Shown here in pieces: positions 53,659 through 61,574 of a stretch of 64,000 nt of DNA. Source of the DNA: Ruminococcaceae bacterium R-25 (GTDB taxonomy: Bacteria > Bacillota > Clostridia > Saccharofermentanales > Saccharofermentanaceae); NCBI GenBank assembly GCA_003149065.1, contig QGFZ01000004.1, positions 1 to 64,000 on the forward strand. The letters are read 5' to 3'. Within the stretch, counting starts at the first letter, position 1. Each line of letters opens with the position of its first letter. A program made the position numbers and the translations under genes. Below the pieces are notes generated by a model. The model did not search any database and had not been told where the DNA came from. It saw only the letters and a list, made by a program, of their open reading frames with translations.

Positions 53659-54462
53659 ATGCGCAAAAGAGGACTGAGATTTTACGCGAGAATGTACAGA
53701 AAGATTCTCGTACAGGACCTTAAGAGCAAGATGAGCTATCGTGCGGATTTCGTCATCTCGACATTCGGCATGATAATGACGAATCTGTCAGGCTTTGTCA
53801 CCTTCATGATCCTGTTCCAAAACTTCCCGACGATCAACGGTTGGGACTACCACCACATGCTGTTCCTGTACGGCTTTTCGCTGGTCGCGCTGACACCCGT
53901 TCAATGCTTCTTCGATAACAACTGGAACCTTCGTTTTATGGTGCAGAGCGGCGACTTCATCAAGTACTGCTTCAGGCCGGTCAACGTGTTCTTCTACTTC
54001 ATTTCCGAAGTGTTTGACGTGAAGGGTTTAGGCCAGCTCGCATTCGGCATCGGCACCATAGTCTATGCGTGGATCAAGATAGGGATACCTGTTACACCCT
54101 TGATCATCCTGAAGCTGATCGTTTTCCTGCTGACCGCATCCCTGTTCATGATCGCCCTGATGAACTTCGCAGCCGCAACATGCTTCTGGATCAAGGGCTC
54201 CGGCTACGTAATGGTAATCATGTTCCGCTTCAAGGATTTCGCGAAATATCCGTCGTCGATCTTCGAAGGGATCTTCAAGATCATCTTCACGTTCATCATC
54301 CCGATCGCGTTCATCGCTTACTACCCGAGCCTCGTGATCCTCACACCGGACAACGTTCCGCTGCTTTCCTGGATCTCGCCCTTGTACGGTTTCGTGTTCG
54401 TGTTCTTAAGCTACAAGTTCTGGATGTTAGGCGTTAGAAAATACGACTTCACAGGTTCATAA
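53659..54462 (+). CDS. ABC-2 family permease 2 (DUF990 type)
   Basis: 267 residues, about six membrane segments. FRPVNVFFYFISEVFDVKGLGQL, ATCFWIKGSG and FPKYPSSIF-type stretches (here FAKYPSSIFEG) are typical of the second DUF990 permease. It forms the membrane channel with permease 1. Confidence 0.85.
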   Translation: MRKRGLRFYARMYRKILVQDLKSKMSYRADFVISTFGMIMTNLSGFVTFMILFQNFPTINGWDYHHMLFLYGFSLVALTPVQCFFDNNWNLRFMVQSGDFIKYCFRPVNVFFYFISEVFDVKGLGQLAFGIGTIVYAWIKIGIPVTPLIILKLIVFLLTASLFMIALMNFAAATCFWIKGSGYVMVIMFRFKDFAKYPSSIFEGIFKIIFTFIIPIAFIAYYPSLVILTPDNVPLLSWISPLYGFVFVFLSYKFWMLGVRKYDFTGS

Positions 54463-54485
54463 TGTTTTACATGGAGGATAAGAAA

Positions 54486-55010
54486 ATGAATGACTTAGTA
54501 ATGATAATCAAAAGAACAGTTGTCCCGAATTTTCTTAATATCAGGACATCGATAAAAGCCTACGACAGAGACGCCCTCTGCTGCGGCGCACCCTGCTGGC
54601 GCTGGGCCTACCACGCACTCCACTCCGCGGACAAGTGGTTCATCAACCCCAATGTCTACGAGGAGCCTTCCTTCCACGAAGAAGGCATGGACAACCCGGA
54701 CAATCCGACTTCAGTAGTGCTCTCCGACGAGCAGCTCCTTGAGTACCTGGATTCGGTAGAGAAGAAGACTCTGGACTATCTTGATTCTTTGTCTGATGAC
54801 ATGCTCTATGAATGTCCTGAAAACTGCCGCTTCACGCGCATGGAGTTAGTGCTGCGCCAGTACCGCCACCTGTCTTTCCACACGGGCATGTTAAACGGCC
54901 AGGTCGCCGTTGCCACAGGCAAGTTCCCCATGTGGGTATCTGACGCGGATAAGTTTATTGATGACGGCGTGTTCTTTGGAAGGTACCGCGAGGGGCCTAC
55001 GAAGATCTGA
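54486..55010 (+). CDS. DinB-like four-helix protein
   Basis: 174 residues from ATG 54486 (GGAGGATAAGAAA upstream; ATG 54471 is part of that ribosome site). Metal-binding His residues are visible in WAYHALHSADKW and YRHLSFHTGML, which is the DinB/YfiT helix pattern. Such proteins are thiol- or glutathione-like transferases or stress proteins. It follows the exporter genes with a 23-base gap and may be co-expressed. Confidence 0.8.
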   Translation: MNDLVMIIKRTVVPNFLNIRTSIKAYDRDALCCGAPCWRWAYHALHSADKWFINPNVYEEPSFHEEGMDNPDNPTSVVLSDEQLLEYLDSVEKKTLDYLDSLSDDMLYECPENCRFTRMELVLRQYRHLSFHTGMLNGQVAVATGKFPMWVSDADKFIDDGVFFGRYREGPTKI

Positions 55011-55108
55011 CTTTTATTGATTGCGGCAGGAATTGATCAGCCCTTCAGCCTTGCAGTCCTTTCAGCCTTTCCCGGAGCGAAATTGATCAGCCTTTCCCGG
55101 AGCGGAAT

Positions 55109-55145
55109 TACGTACTAAATCGCGTTTTTTCGATTTTAGTACGTA
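55109..55145. repeat. 37-bp palindrome, copy 1
   Basis: TACGTACTAAATCG and CGATTTTAGTACGTA pair with a single bulged base and an 8-base loop. The outer 11 bases recur in copy 2. Confidence 0.7.
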
Positions 55146-55288
55146 GGCGAGGGGGGTATATTGCGTGTTTTTCGTTGCAACAGGCAGCCGTGCAGGCCGG
55201 GTTACCGGATTTTTCGAGTTGTCAGGCAGCGAAAAATGGCCTGCTTAACATCAAAAGCGCTCTTCAAGGATGAAGATGAAGCAAAACC

Positions 55289-55325
55289 TACGTACTAAAA
55301 ATCCATTTTCGAGATTTAGTATGTA
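55289..55325. repeat. 37-bp palindrome, copy 2
   Basis: TACGTACTAAA and TTTAGTATGTA flank a 15-base middle; total length equals copy 1 although the loop sequence differs, so the ends rather than the middle are conserved. Confidence 0.65.
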
Positions 55326-55449
55326 ATTATGTTTGTAAAAATGCACACATACCCCCTCGGGGTATATCCGGAGCACTGTTATTTACAACTCGAAAACAGC
55401 ACTCTTCAAGCAAATTAGGGGAATATTCGGGCTCAAAGGCCCACCCGCC

Positions 55450-55478
55450 TTGACAACTCAACTCATGCAAATTAAAAT
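55450..55478 (+). promoter_or_regulatory. Promoter of the tetR operon
   Basis: TTGACA (55450-55455), 17 bases, TAAAAT (55473-55478). The -10 box forms the left end of the palindrome below. Confidence 0.75.
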
Positions 55479-55495
55479 GACACTGTGTCATTTTA
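55473..55495. promoter_or_regulatory. TetR operator, perfect 23-bp palindrome
   Basis: TAAAATGACAC and GTGTCATTTTA are exact reverse complements around one central T. It covers the -10 box and transcription start and lies 19 bases before the tetR ATG, which is the arrangement for autorepression. Confidence 0.88.
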
Positions 55496-55514
55496 ACAAT
55501 GCGGAGGCCAATAA

Positions 55515-56192
55515 ATGCCCAAGGTAAGCGAAGAATACTACGAGAAAAAGCGCAGAGAGATCATCGATGCGGCTTACCGGGTGTGCGCCAGAAAGCCGAT
55601 CACGTCCATAGACATGAAGGACATTATCGCAGAGACGGGCTTTTCGCATGGTGTTATATACAGGTACTACAAAGACCTTGATGAGGTGTTTAAGGATCTG
55701 GTCATAACGATCAATTCAGAGAACAAGATCGACGAAAGGCTGGGTGAGATCCTCGCAAACGCTGACATTAAGAACTGGGAGCAGACTGTCTACGATATCT
55801 GCCAGATGCTTGCTGACTACATGAGAGAAGTCGGCACCGATATGCTCAAGGTGTCGATCTACGGCGACATGCTGGCAATGAGCGATCCTGAGCGCGCGAT
55901 GAACATCGCAAAAAGATTGGGAAAGGACGAGCAGAGTCCGCTCCTTTATGCGACGGAAGCCATGACGGAATTCCAAAATAAAGTTGTTAAGGAAAACGGG
56001 TTGGAGCCTACAACACAAGTCGATCAGATCATTCAGTTTTTTATCGTGAACTATCACGGGATCCAGTCCGGATATGTGCTGACCGAATGCTTTAAGGCTG
56101 AGCACATTGAAGGCAAATATAAGATCGATGACATGTACAGGAACCTTGCGACATCAGTAGTGCTCATGATGGGCGGAAAGGCGAAGAAATGA
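55515..56192 (+). CDS. TetR-family repressor
   Basis: 225 residues behind GCGGAGGCC. The helix-turn-helix is REIIDAAYRVCARKPITSIDMKDIIAETGFSHGVIYRYYKDLDEVF. The ligand domain is long and helical and not assignable to a specific inducer. It probably binds the 55473-55495 palindrome and represses its own operon of two hydrolases and a lipoprotein. Its stop lies inside the first copy of a 38-bp tandem duplication. Confidence 0.9.
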   Translation: MPKVSEEYYEKKRREIIDAAYRVCARKPITSIDMKDIIAETGFSHGVIYRYYKDLDEVFKDLVITINSENKIDERLGEILANADIKNWEQTVYDICQMLADYMREVGTDMLKVSIYGDMLAMSDPERAMNIAKRLGKDEQSPLLYATEAMTEFQNKVVKENGLEPTTQVDQIIQFFIVNYHGIQSGYVLTECFKAEHIEGKYKIDDMYRNLATSVVLMMGGKAKK

Positions 56193-56231
56193 TAGTAGTG
56201 CTCATGATGGGCGGAAAGGCGACAAAATGAT
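56156..56231 (+). repeat. 38-bp tandem duplication at the tetR/hydrolase junction
   Basis: Copies 56156-56193 and 56194-56231 agree at 36 of 38 bases. Copy 1 encodes the end of TetR (VLMMGGKAKK) and its stop in an AATGAT context; copy 2 repeats this and supplies GGAAAGG plus the ATG of the hydrolase. The ancestral genes probably overlapped by ATGA. Confidence 0.85.
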
Positions 56232-56979
56232 CTTCCATACATTCGGAAATAAAGAGAACAAAGCTGTAGTGCTGATACACGGAATGCTTACGCCGTGGCA
56301 GATCTGGAACTATGCGTCGAAAAGATTTTCTAAAGATTACTATGTCATTGTTCCTGAGCTTGATGCGCATACGGAAGTAACGCCCACGGTTTTCCATTCG
56401 ATTGAAGAGGAGACCGCGAAGATACACGATTACATTATGGAAGAACTGAACGGAGAAGTATTTCTTCTTGCCGGCTTGTCGATGGGCGGAAGGATCGCTG
56501 CAACTCTTGCTAAAAGTGAAGACCTGAGCATCGAAAACCTGGTGCTTGACGGAGCGCCGCTGGCTAAGGTTAATGTTGTGTTGAAGGCAATAATGAAGTC
56601 GAACTATAAAACGATAATCATGAAGTCGAAAATGCACGATGCAAAGATATTAGAGCAGGCAAAGAAAGATTTTCTGCCTGAGAACATGATCCCTTATTAC
56701 ATTAAGATCGCTGAGAACATGATCATGGTATCCGTGAATAACATAATCGATTCAGTATTCTCGCGCTTCGATTATCCAAAATACAAAAGCGGCATGAAGA
56801 TACTTTTCATGCATGGAACAAAAGGCAATGAATCATTATCAGCGAAGTGTGCGGTCAGAATGAAGGGAATAAATCCTCAGACTGAGATCAGATCTTTTGA
56901 AGGCCTGGCACACGCCGAGCTCGCATGCTTCAAGCCCGAACAGTGGTATGAGGAAGTCAGGAGTTTTATAAGCGCATGA
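56227..56979 (+). CDS. Alpha/beta hydrolase
   Basis: 250 residues. Oxyanion turn VVLIHGMLTPW, nucleophile elbow GLSMGG (Ser), acid Asp likely in the MHGTKGNE region and His in GLAHAELACF. This is the lipase/esterase or thioesterase-like hydrolase fold; the substrate is unknown. The start comes from the duplicated 38-bp segment. Overlaps the next gene by four bases. Confidence 0.85.
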   Translation: MIFHTFGNKENKAVVLIHGMLTPWQIWNYASKRFSKDYYVIVPELDAHTEVTPTVFHSIEEETAKIHDYIMEELNGEVFLLAGLSMGGRIAATLAKSEDLSIENLVLDGAPLAKVNVVLKAIMKSNYKTIIMKSKMHDAKILEQAKKDFLPENMIPYYIKIAENMIMVSVNNIIDSVFSRFDYPKYKSGMKILFMHGTKGNESLSAKCAVRMKGINPQTEIRSFEGLAHAELACFKPEQWYEEVRSFISA

Positions 56980-57812
56980 TCGACTACATCAGAGAAAACT
57001 TAAGCTACTACCCGATCTACTACAGGTTCCTGTTCAAGACGAAGAAGGAGTTTGCGCCGGAACGCGTGGATTACGGGAGCGATAAGGAACAGTATTTTCT
57101 GTACTACGAGCCTGCGAAAAAAGTCAGCGATAAGGTCGTTGTCTGGGTCCACGGCGGAGGCTGGAATGCAGGTAATCCGATGTTTTTTGATTATGTTGGA
57201 CAGAACATGGCAAGGGCCGGTTACCGCTTTGTCTCAGTGGGCTACAGGCTGTCACCGAAGAATAAATATCCCGTGCAGATAGAAGACGTCTGCGTAGCGT
57301 TTAATGCCGCCATAAGATACATGAAGGAAAAGGGCATCGACACGTCGAAGATCGTCCTCTCAGGCCCTTCTGCGGGCGCTCATCTGTCGTCGATCATGTG
57401 CTTCAGCAGGAAAGTTCAGGAGCAGTATAAAGTCGATGTCTCAGACATTATCGGTTATGTCGGTTTCGGAGGTCCGTACAGCTTCAGAGTTGGCCAGACT
57501 ATGACATTGAAGATGCTTACGGGAATGCTTTTCGCGAAGGGCTATGACAGGACTGAAGGCGAGCCTAGAGCACTTATGGATAAGAGCGGTATTCCGATGC
57601 TCCTGATACAGAGCAGGCACGACGGACTTATGGGATTCGAATGCGCCGAAGACTTTGCGGAAAAGGCAAAAGAGCTTGGCAACAAATACGAGATATATGA
57701 AGTCGAGGATAAGAGAAATACTCATTCGTGGTATACTGCGGGGTGTTTTCTTTTCGATCGCAGCGAAAATAAAACACTCGATAAATTTATGTCGTGGATA
57801 GAGGAATTATGA
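56976..57812 (+). CDS. Esterase/lipase of the HSL-like alpha/beta hydrolase group
   Basis: 278 residues, ATGA-coupled to the preceding hydrolase. HGGGWNAG is the HGGG oxyanion motif and SGPSAGAHLSS the nucleophile elbow (GxSxG); the His is in NTHSWY near the end. Substrate range of carboxylesterases acting on short acyl or acetylated sugars is plausible. Confidence 0.87.
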   Translation: MIDYIRENLSYYPIYYRFLFKTKKEFAPERVDYGSDKEQYFLYYEPAKKVSDKVVVWVHGGGWNAGNPMFFDYVGQNMARAGYRFVSVGYRLSPKNKYPVQIEDVCVAFNAAIRYMKEKGIDTSKIVLSGPSAGAHLSSIMCFSRKVQEQYKVDVSDIIGYVGFGGPYSFRVGQTMTLKMLTGMLFAKGYDRTEGEPRALMDKSGIPMLLIQSRHDGLMGFECAEDFAEKAKELGNKYEIYEVEDKRNTHSWYTAGCFLFDRSENKTLDKFMSWIEEL

Positions 57813-58303
57813 GAATTAAAAGATTTAGCGCGCTTGTTCTGTGCGTGCTGATGGCGCTCCAGTTGTTCGGATGCGCACTGATAGAGAACATTAAGAACGA
57901 TCCCAAAAATCTCGAAAAGCCTGACGCTGAGAAGATCTTCGAATACATAAAAGACGAAGACATAGACAGCCTTTGTGAGCTGTTTTCGCCTGAGGTGAAG
58001 AAGAATCACGATCTTGAGAAAGAGTGGGAAGAGTTTTTCGAGAAGATGGACGGAAAGGCCGTGTCTTATAAAAAGCTCAGCTTTCCGAACGAGGGCGTGG
58101 GCAAGGACGAGAACGGCGAAGTCTACAAGATGCATGTCGCCGTGAACTACAACAGCGTAAAGACCGACAAGGGCACAGTTTACGAGCAGTTCGGATATCA
58201 GCACATAAGGGTCAGCGAGAGCGATCCTGATTCGGTAGGACTTCTGACATTCACCATGCAGGATCCCGATACGGGCGAGTGGACTACCGTAGGCGAGCGG
58301 TAA
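57809..58303 (+). CDS. DUF5104-type lipoprotein
   Basis: 164 residues, ATGA overlap with the esterase gene. Lipobox LFGC after a short signal, then an NTF2-like small domain with EKIFEYIKDEDIDSLCELFSPEVKK and YKKLSFPNEGVGKDENGEVYKMHVAVNYNS. These features match DUF5104 proteins, small lipoproteins of unknown function. Last gene of the TetR operon. Confidence 0.8.
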   Translation: MRIKRFSALVLCVLMALQLFGCALIENIKNDPKNLEKPDAEKIFEYIKDEDIDSLCELFSPEVKKNHDLEKEWEEFFEKMDGKAVSYKKLSFPNEGVGKDENGEVYKMHVAVNYNSVKTDKGTVYEQFGYQHIRVSESDPDSVGLLTFTMQDPDTGEWTTVGER

Positions 58304-58393
58304 TTAGCAATTATCAAAGTATTATGATACAATCTCGCGGTTGGAATTTTGCGGGGCGGTTAGACACGCCCAAACATGAGGAGTTTACTTTAA

Positions 58394-59173
58394 ATGAGTG
58401 AAGAAAAAAATCAGGAGATGCTCGACCAGCTCCATGCTGCTGACGAAAAGGAAGCAGAGAAGGCTTCCGGAAAAGCATCCAAAGATAAGAAGGAAAAGTC
58501 CGTTAAGAACAGTGACGGACATGTGCTGACCGAAGCGGAAATAAAGCGCCAGAAGGCGTTTGACGAGAAGGAGAAAAAGCTCCTCGAAAAGGGCTATGTC
58601 AGAAAAGATATCCTGATCTCGGTCCTTACTGCCAATTTTGCAGGCATTCTTTTGACTCTGCCTTTCGTCGGCCTGATGGCTCTGGGCTTTTATCTGAAAA
58701 ACGGATTTCCCAATCTCGGAGAGATAATGCAGAACAGCCCGGTCATGTATTTTGTCGGACTTGGCATAGTAATAATCTCAACGATTCCGTTGGCTGTGCT
58801 TCACGAGAAGATCCACGGCTGGTTTTGGACGATCGGCGCAGAGAACGGCGCAAAGGACATCGAATTCGGCTTCATGAAGGAGACCCTCACGCCTTACTGC
58901 ACATGCGCTTCGCCCCTTTCAAAGCCCATCTACATCTTAGGTTCCATGATGCCCATGACGATCTTAGGCATCTTATTGGGAATAGTCAGCATCTTTACCG
59001 GTAGTTTTGTGTTGCTCCTTATCGCAGCACTTCAGACGATCGGCGGTGCGGGCGATATCCTGATCTCCTGCATGCTCCTCGTAAGAAAGACGAAGGGCAA
59101 GGATGTCGTTCTTTTAGATCACCCGACGAAGATCGGCCTCGTTTCTTTCGAGAAGGAAAAAGACGCGAAGTAA
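58394..59173 (+). CDS. DUF3267-type membrane zincin
   Basis: 259 residues. A charged N-terminal tail (about 1-70) precedes membrane helices. LHEKIHG (HExxH) at about residue 137 and LIAALQTIGGAGDILISCML later are the DUF3267 signature, a putative intramembrane metalloprotease. MRSEE-type start lies behind GAGGAGTTTACTTTAA. Substrate unknown. Confidence 0.82.
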   Translation: MSEEKNQEMLDQLHAADEKEAEKASGKASKDKKEKSVKNSDGHVLTEAEIKRQKAFDEKEKKLLEKGYVRKDILISVLTANFAGILLTLPFVGLMALGFYLKNGFPNLGEIMQNSPVMYFVGLGIVIISTIPLAVLHEKIHGWFWTIGAENGAKDIEFGFMKETLTPYCTCASPLSKPIYILGSMMPMTILGILLGIVSIFTGSFVLLLIAALQTIGGAGDILISCMLLVRKTKGKDVVLLDHPTKIGLVSFEKEKDAK

Positions 59174-59191
59174 TTAACGGTTAATCACAAG

Positions 59192-59220
59192 AAAAGGGCC
59201 CCTGAATAATGGGCCTTTAT
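59192..59220. terminator. Bidirectional terminator between convergent genes
   Basis: AAAGG-CCC and GGGCCTTT pair with one bulged G. T-rich sequence lies on both sides (TTTATCATATCTTTTT to the right on the plus strand), serving the zincin and the convergent lipoprotein. Confidence 0.65.
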
Positions 59221-59774
59221 CATATCTTTTTATAAACTTTGTATATCGACTTCAAATCTGAGTCTTTCGGAGGTTCTATGTATTTGCCGTTCCTGAACAG
59301 TCCGGTCTTGATCTCGGTGACTGTGCCGCCGTCGGTGTGTCCTGCCTCGACAATGACGTAGCTGTCAAACGCATAGAGCTTTATCTGAATCTCACCGGTC
59401 CAGAAAACGCCCATCTTCCTTAAGTCCTTGATCAGTGTAGGCTTGTCGAAAGCCATTGCATCGGAAGGGTTTTGAGTATACACATAATCGGAAGGATTGC
59501 CGTTGGTGGATACTGCTTTGAAGGAATAAGTCTGGATGTTGATCTCCTTGTAATGGTTGGTTCTCTGGATCAGGTTATCGTAGCGGACTGTCTTGGCTGC
59601 CTTAACAGAGTTGCCGTCGAGTTCGAAGTAGGCTTCATCCTTAACAAGGCCCGAGATCTCCTGTGCTACCAGAAAATATGAAGGTTCCTTCTTTCCGCCG
59701 CAGGAACAGAACAATACGCACACAATAAACAGTATTGTGACAATGCTGATTATTCTGGCGATTTTTGTCCCCAT
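59220..59774 (-). CDS. Lipoprotein of unknown function
   Basis: 184 residues. Signal with lipobox CSC (Cys near 24) followed by a domain with YFELDGNSVKAAKTVRYDN and GTVTEIKTGLFRNGKYIEPP. I cannot name the family. It stands between convergent genes and upstream of no obvious partner; the GH43 gene is encoded on the same strand 48 bases ahead, so both may share a transcript. Confidence 0.65.
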   Translation of the reverse strand: MGTKIARIISIVTILFIVCVLFCSCGGKKEPSYFLVAQEISGLVKDEAYFELDGNSVKAAKTVRYDNLIQRTNHYKEINIQTYSFKAVSTNGNPSDYVYTQNPSDAMAFDKPTLIKDLRKMGVFWTGEIQIKLYAFDSYVIVEAGHTDGGTVTEIKTGLFRNGKYIEPPKDSDLKSIYKVYKKI

Positions 59775-59822
59775 ACAAACTCTCCCCTTAAATGCTATCG
59801 AAAATATATCATATTTTCTTTA

Positions 59823-61295
59823 TTATTCAAACATAAAGGTATCAAAAACCGCTCTACTGTCGCTATTTTCGGTTGTGAACTCAAAATAGACCGCATGTTT
59901 TCCGGTGACTTTTTCAGAAAGATTGAAAACGATCTCCTTCGAATCTTCGGGAGCCTTGGTTTCAGCAACAACTTTTCCGTCATAAGTATCAAGGCGTATT
60001 GCCACCTTAAATTCTGCAGGAATGTCGCCTGTGAGGACAGCCTTTGAAGCGCCGTCTGCGCCGAAGTTAATGTACTTAAATCCGATCGTTGCGCCGCTCT
60101 GGATATCAACAACAGGAGCGGAATCGCCTTCGTAAACAGGCTGGACGTGAGCGACTCTGACACCCTCATTCGTGCCTTCTGCGTTGCCCTGGTACATGGG
60201 CTTTCCGAGGCCGTCGTACATGTGGCATGTGTAGCCTGCGGAAATTACTGCAAATGCATCAAGGCCGTCAAGATAGAAGCCCTGTGATGTTGCATCGACT
60301 ACGTCGGAGCTTACGGGCTCGCCGTTCTCATAAGTGATCTTGCCGATATAGATCTTGCCGTTCTTGCCCATTGCGATATCGACGGGCTCGACCATTGCCT
60401 GACGCGCATATTCGTTGCAGCCTGTCTGTCTGTGATAGAAAACATACCACTGGTCCTTGACCTTCATGAGAGAGCCGTGGTTGTTGCCCCATTGGTATGT
60501 CATGATGCCGTTGCCGTCAGGTCCCGTGATGACTTCGCCGCCGTTGAAGCTGATATCGCCGCCTTCCTTATATTCGCCTAAAGGAGAGTCTGCCCACTTG
60601 TAGGACAAGAAGCCGTTGCAGCTTCCGAATACGCCGTTTGAAGGCTTCGGATATTCGTAACGCTTGGAATAGATCAGGACATATTTGCCGTTGATCTTTC
60701 TGGGGCTGGATGCTTCGAAAAAGCCGTCTTCGGGAATTACGTGGCCGTCGTCTTCCTTGATCCAGAAAGGCTTTGAGTGGCCCATGATGTGGTGTACGAT
60801 CGTGTCCTTTTTGAGGGTAGCCATATCGTTATTGAGCTCGCCTGCGTGGGATTCGCAGAAACCCCAGAATGCATATGTCCTGCCGTCGTCATCGACAAGG
60901 ATACCTGGATCGAATCCGAGCTCTGTCTTGACGGGATTTTCAAAAGGACCCCAGGGGCACTTTGAAGTTACGAGCATGATCGATGAGCCTCTGTTCTCGG
61001 CTGCATACATGTAGAAAGTGTCGCCCTTCTGGACAACGTCAGGTGCATAGAGGTCGCCGCCGTCAGATGCCGTGTAGCAGATGCCGTGGCATGTCCAGTT
61101 TGTGGGATCGTCAACGGGTGCCGACCATACGACATAATCAGGACCGCAGTAATCGGTCTTCTTTGTGTCGTGCGAACCGTAAAGATAGATCCTGGTCTCG
61201 CCCTGATATGTGAATACTCTGGGCTCTCCGTCCGGAACGTGTTCCCACAAAGGCATATAAGGGTTTGCGCCTGTTACGATCTTTTTGTTTTCCAT
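59823..61295 (-). CDS. Glycoside hydrolase family 43 with C-terminal CBM6-like module
   Basis: 490 residues from ATG 61295 (GAGGTGCATAAT ahead; an in-frame GTG nine bases earlier is unlikely). A five-bladed propeller: acid region FDPGILVDDDGRTYAFWGF, general acid in DGFFEASSPRKINGKYVLIYS and a final blade QWYVFYHRQTG. Residues about 370-490 form a beta-sandwich (CBM6/36-type). There is no signal peptide, so it should act inside on imported arabino- or xylo-oligosaccharides. Confidence 0.9.
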   Translation of the reverse strand: MENKKIVTGANPYMPLWEHVPDGEPRVFTYQGETRIYLYGSHDTKKTDYCGPDYVVWSAPVDDPTNWTCHGICYTASDGGDLYAPDVVQKGDTFYMYAAENRGSSIMLVTSKCPWGPFENPVKTELGFDPGILVDDDGRTYAFWGFCESHAGELNNDMATLKKDTIVHHIMGHSKPFWIKEDDGHVIPEDGFFEASSPRKINGKYVLIYSKRYEYPKPSNGVFGSCNGFLSYKWADSPLGEYKEGGDISFNGGEVITGPDGNGIMTYQWGNNHGSLMKVKDQWYVFYHRQTGCNEYARQAMVEPVDIAMGKNGKIYIGKITYENGEPVSSDVVDATSQGFYLDGLDAFAVISAGYTCHMYDGLGKPMYQGNAEGTNEGVRVAHVQPVYEGDSAPVVDIQSGATIGFKYINFGADGASKAVLTGDIPAEFKVAIRLDTYDGKVVAETKAPEDSKEIVFNLSEKVTGKHAVYFEFTTENSDSRAVFDTFMFE

Positions 61296-61323
61296 ATTAT
61301 GCACCTCACTTTTTATAGATCAC

Positions 61324-61422
61324 TTATGACAGAATACCTTCTGAAACGTACAGCATCAATACGCTGATTATATTTACTGCGAGAAGGATGAAGATATATT
61401 TTTTCAAGAATTTGATAACCAT
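61324..61422 (-). CDS. Putative 32-residue membrane peptide upstream of GH43
   Basis: The minus strand frame MVIKFLKKYIFILLAVNIIS ends LMLYVSEGILS, a single hydrophobic helix with a basic front. It lies 28 bases before the GH43 start in the same direction. No strong ribosome site precedes it. Could be a small membrane protein or chance. Confidence 0.3.
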   Translation of the reverse strand: MVIKFLKKYIFILLAVNIISVLMLYVSEGILS

Positions 61423-61488
61423 ACCGAGAATTATACCTTATCACTTTTAAGAAAATAGGTGACAAAATCGTAATGTTAGGGGGACATA

Positions 61489-61517
61489 TTGACAAGTTAG
61501 CATGTGCTAACTATAAT
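61489..61517 (+). promoter_or_regulatory. feoAB promoter P1 with embedded operator
   Basis: TTGACA, exactly 17 bases, TATAAT: a perfect consensus. The spacer carries the palindrome GTTAGCATGTGCTAAC, so a bound repressor would exclude RNA polymerase. The palindrome resembles DtxR-family metalloregulator sites (inference). Confidence 0.85.
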
Positions 61518-61521
61518 TCGG

Positions 61522-61550
61522 TTGACGGGTTAGCAATAGCTAACTATAAT
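61522..61550 (+). promoter_or_regulatory. feoAB promoter P2 with embedded operator
   Basis: TTGACG, 17 bases, TATAAT with GTTAGCAATAGCTAAC in the spacer. It is a 33-bp tandem copy of P1. Two sites in series suggest tight iron- or manganese-dependent repression. Confidence 0.85.
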
Positions 61551-61574
61551 GGTGCGCGAAAAGAGGGGCTCATA

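Larger units (their letters stand above)
55011..55514. other. Palindrome-rich 504-base intergenic region
   Basis: No gene is visible. The region holds direct repeats (AATTGATCAGCC at 55031 and 55081; CAGCCTTTCCCGGAGCG at 55063 and 55089), two 37-bp palindromes (55109-55145 and 55289-55325), an ATACCCC/GGGGTAT inverted repeat near 55350, and the TetR promoter and operator at its right end. Confidence 0.6.

Noticed and set aside
54069-54437. 122-residue shifted frame within the second ABC permease
   Set aside because: Rich in Asp, Arg and His as expected from an out-of-frame reading of a membrane protein; no ribosome site.
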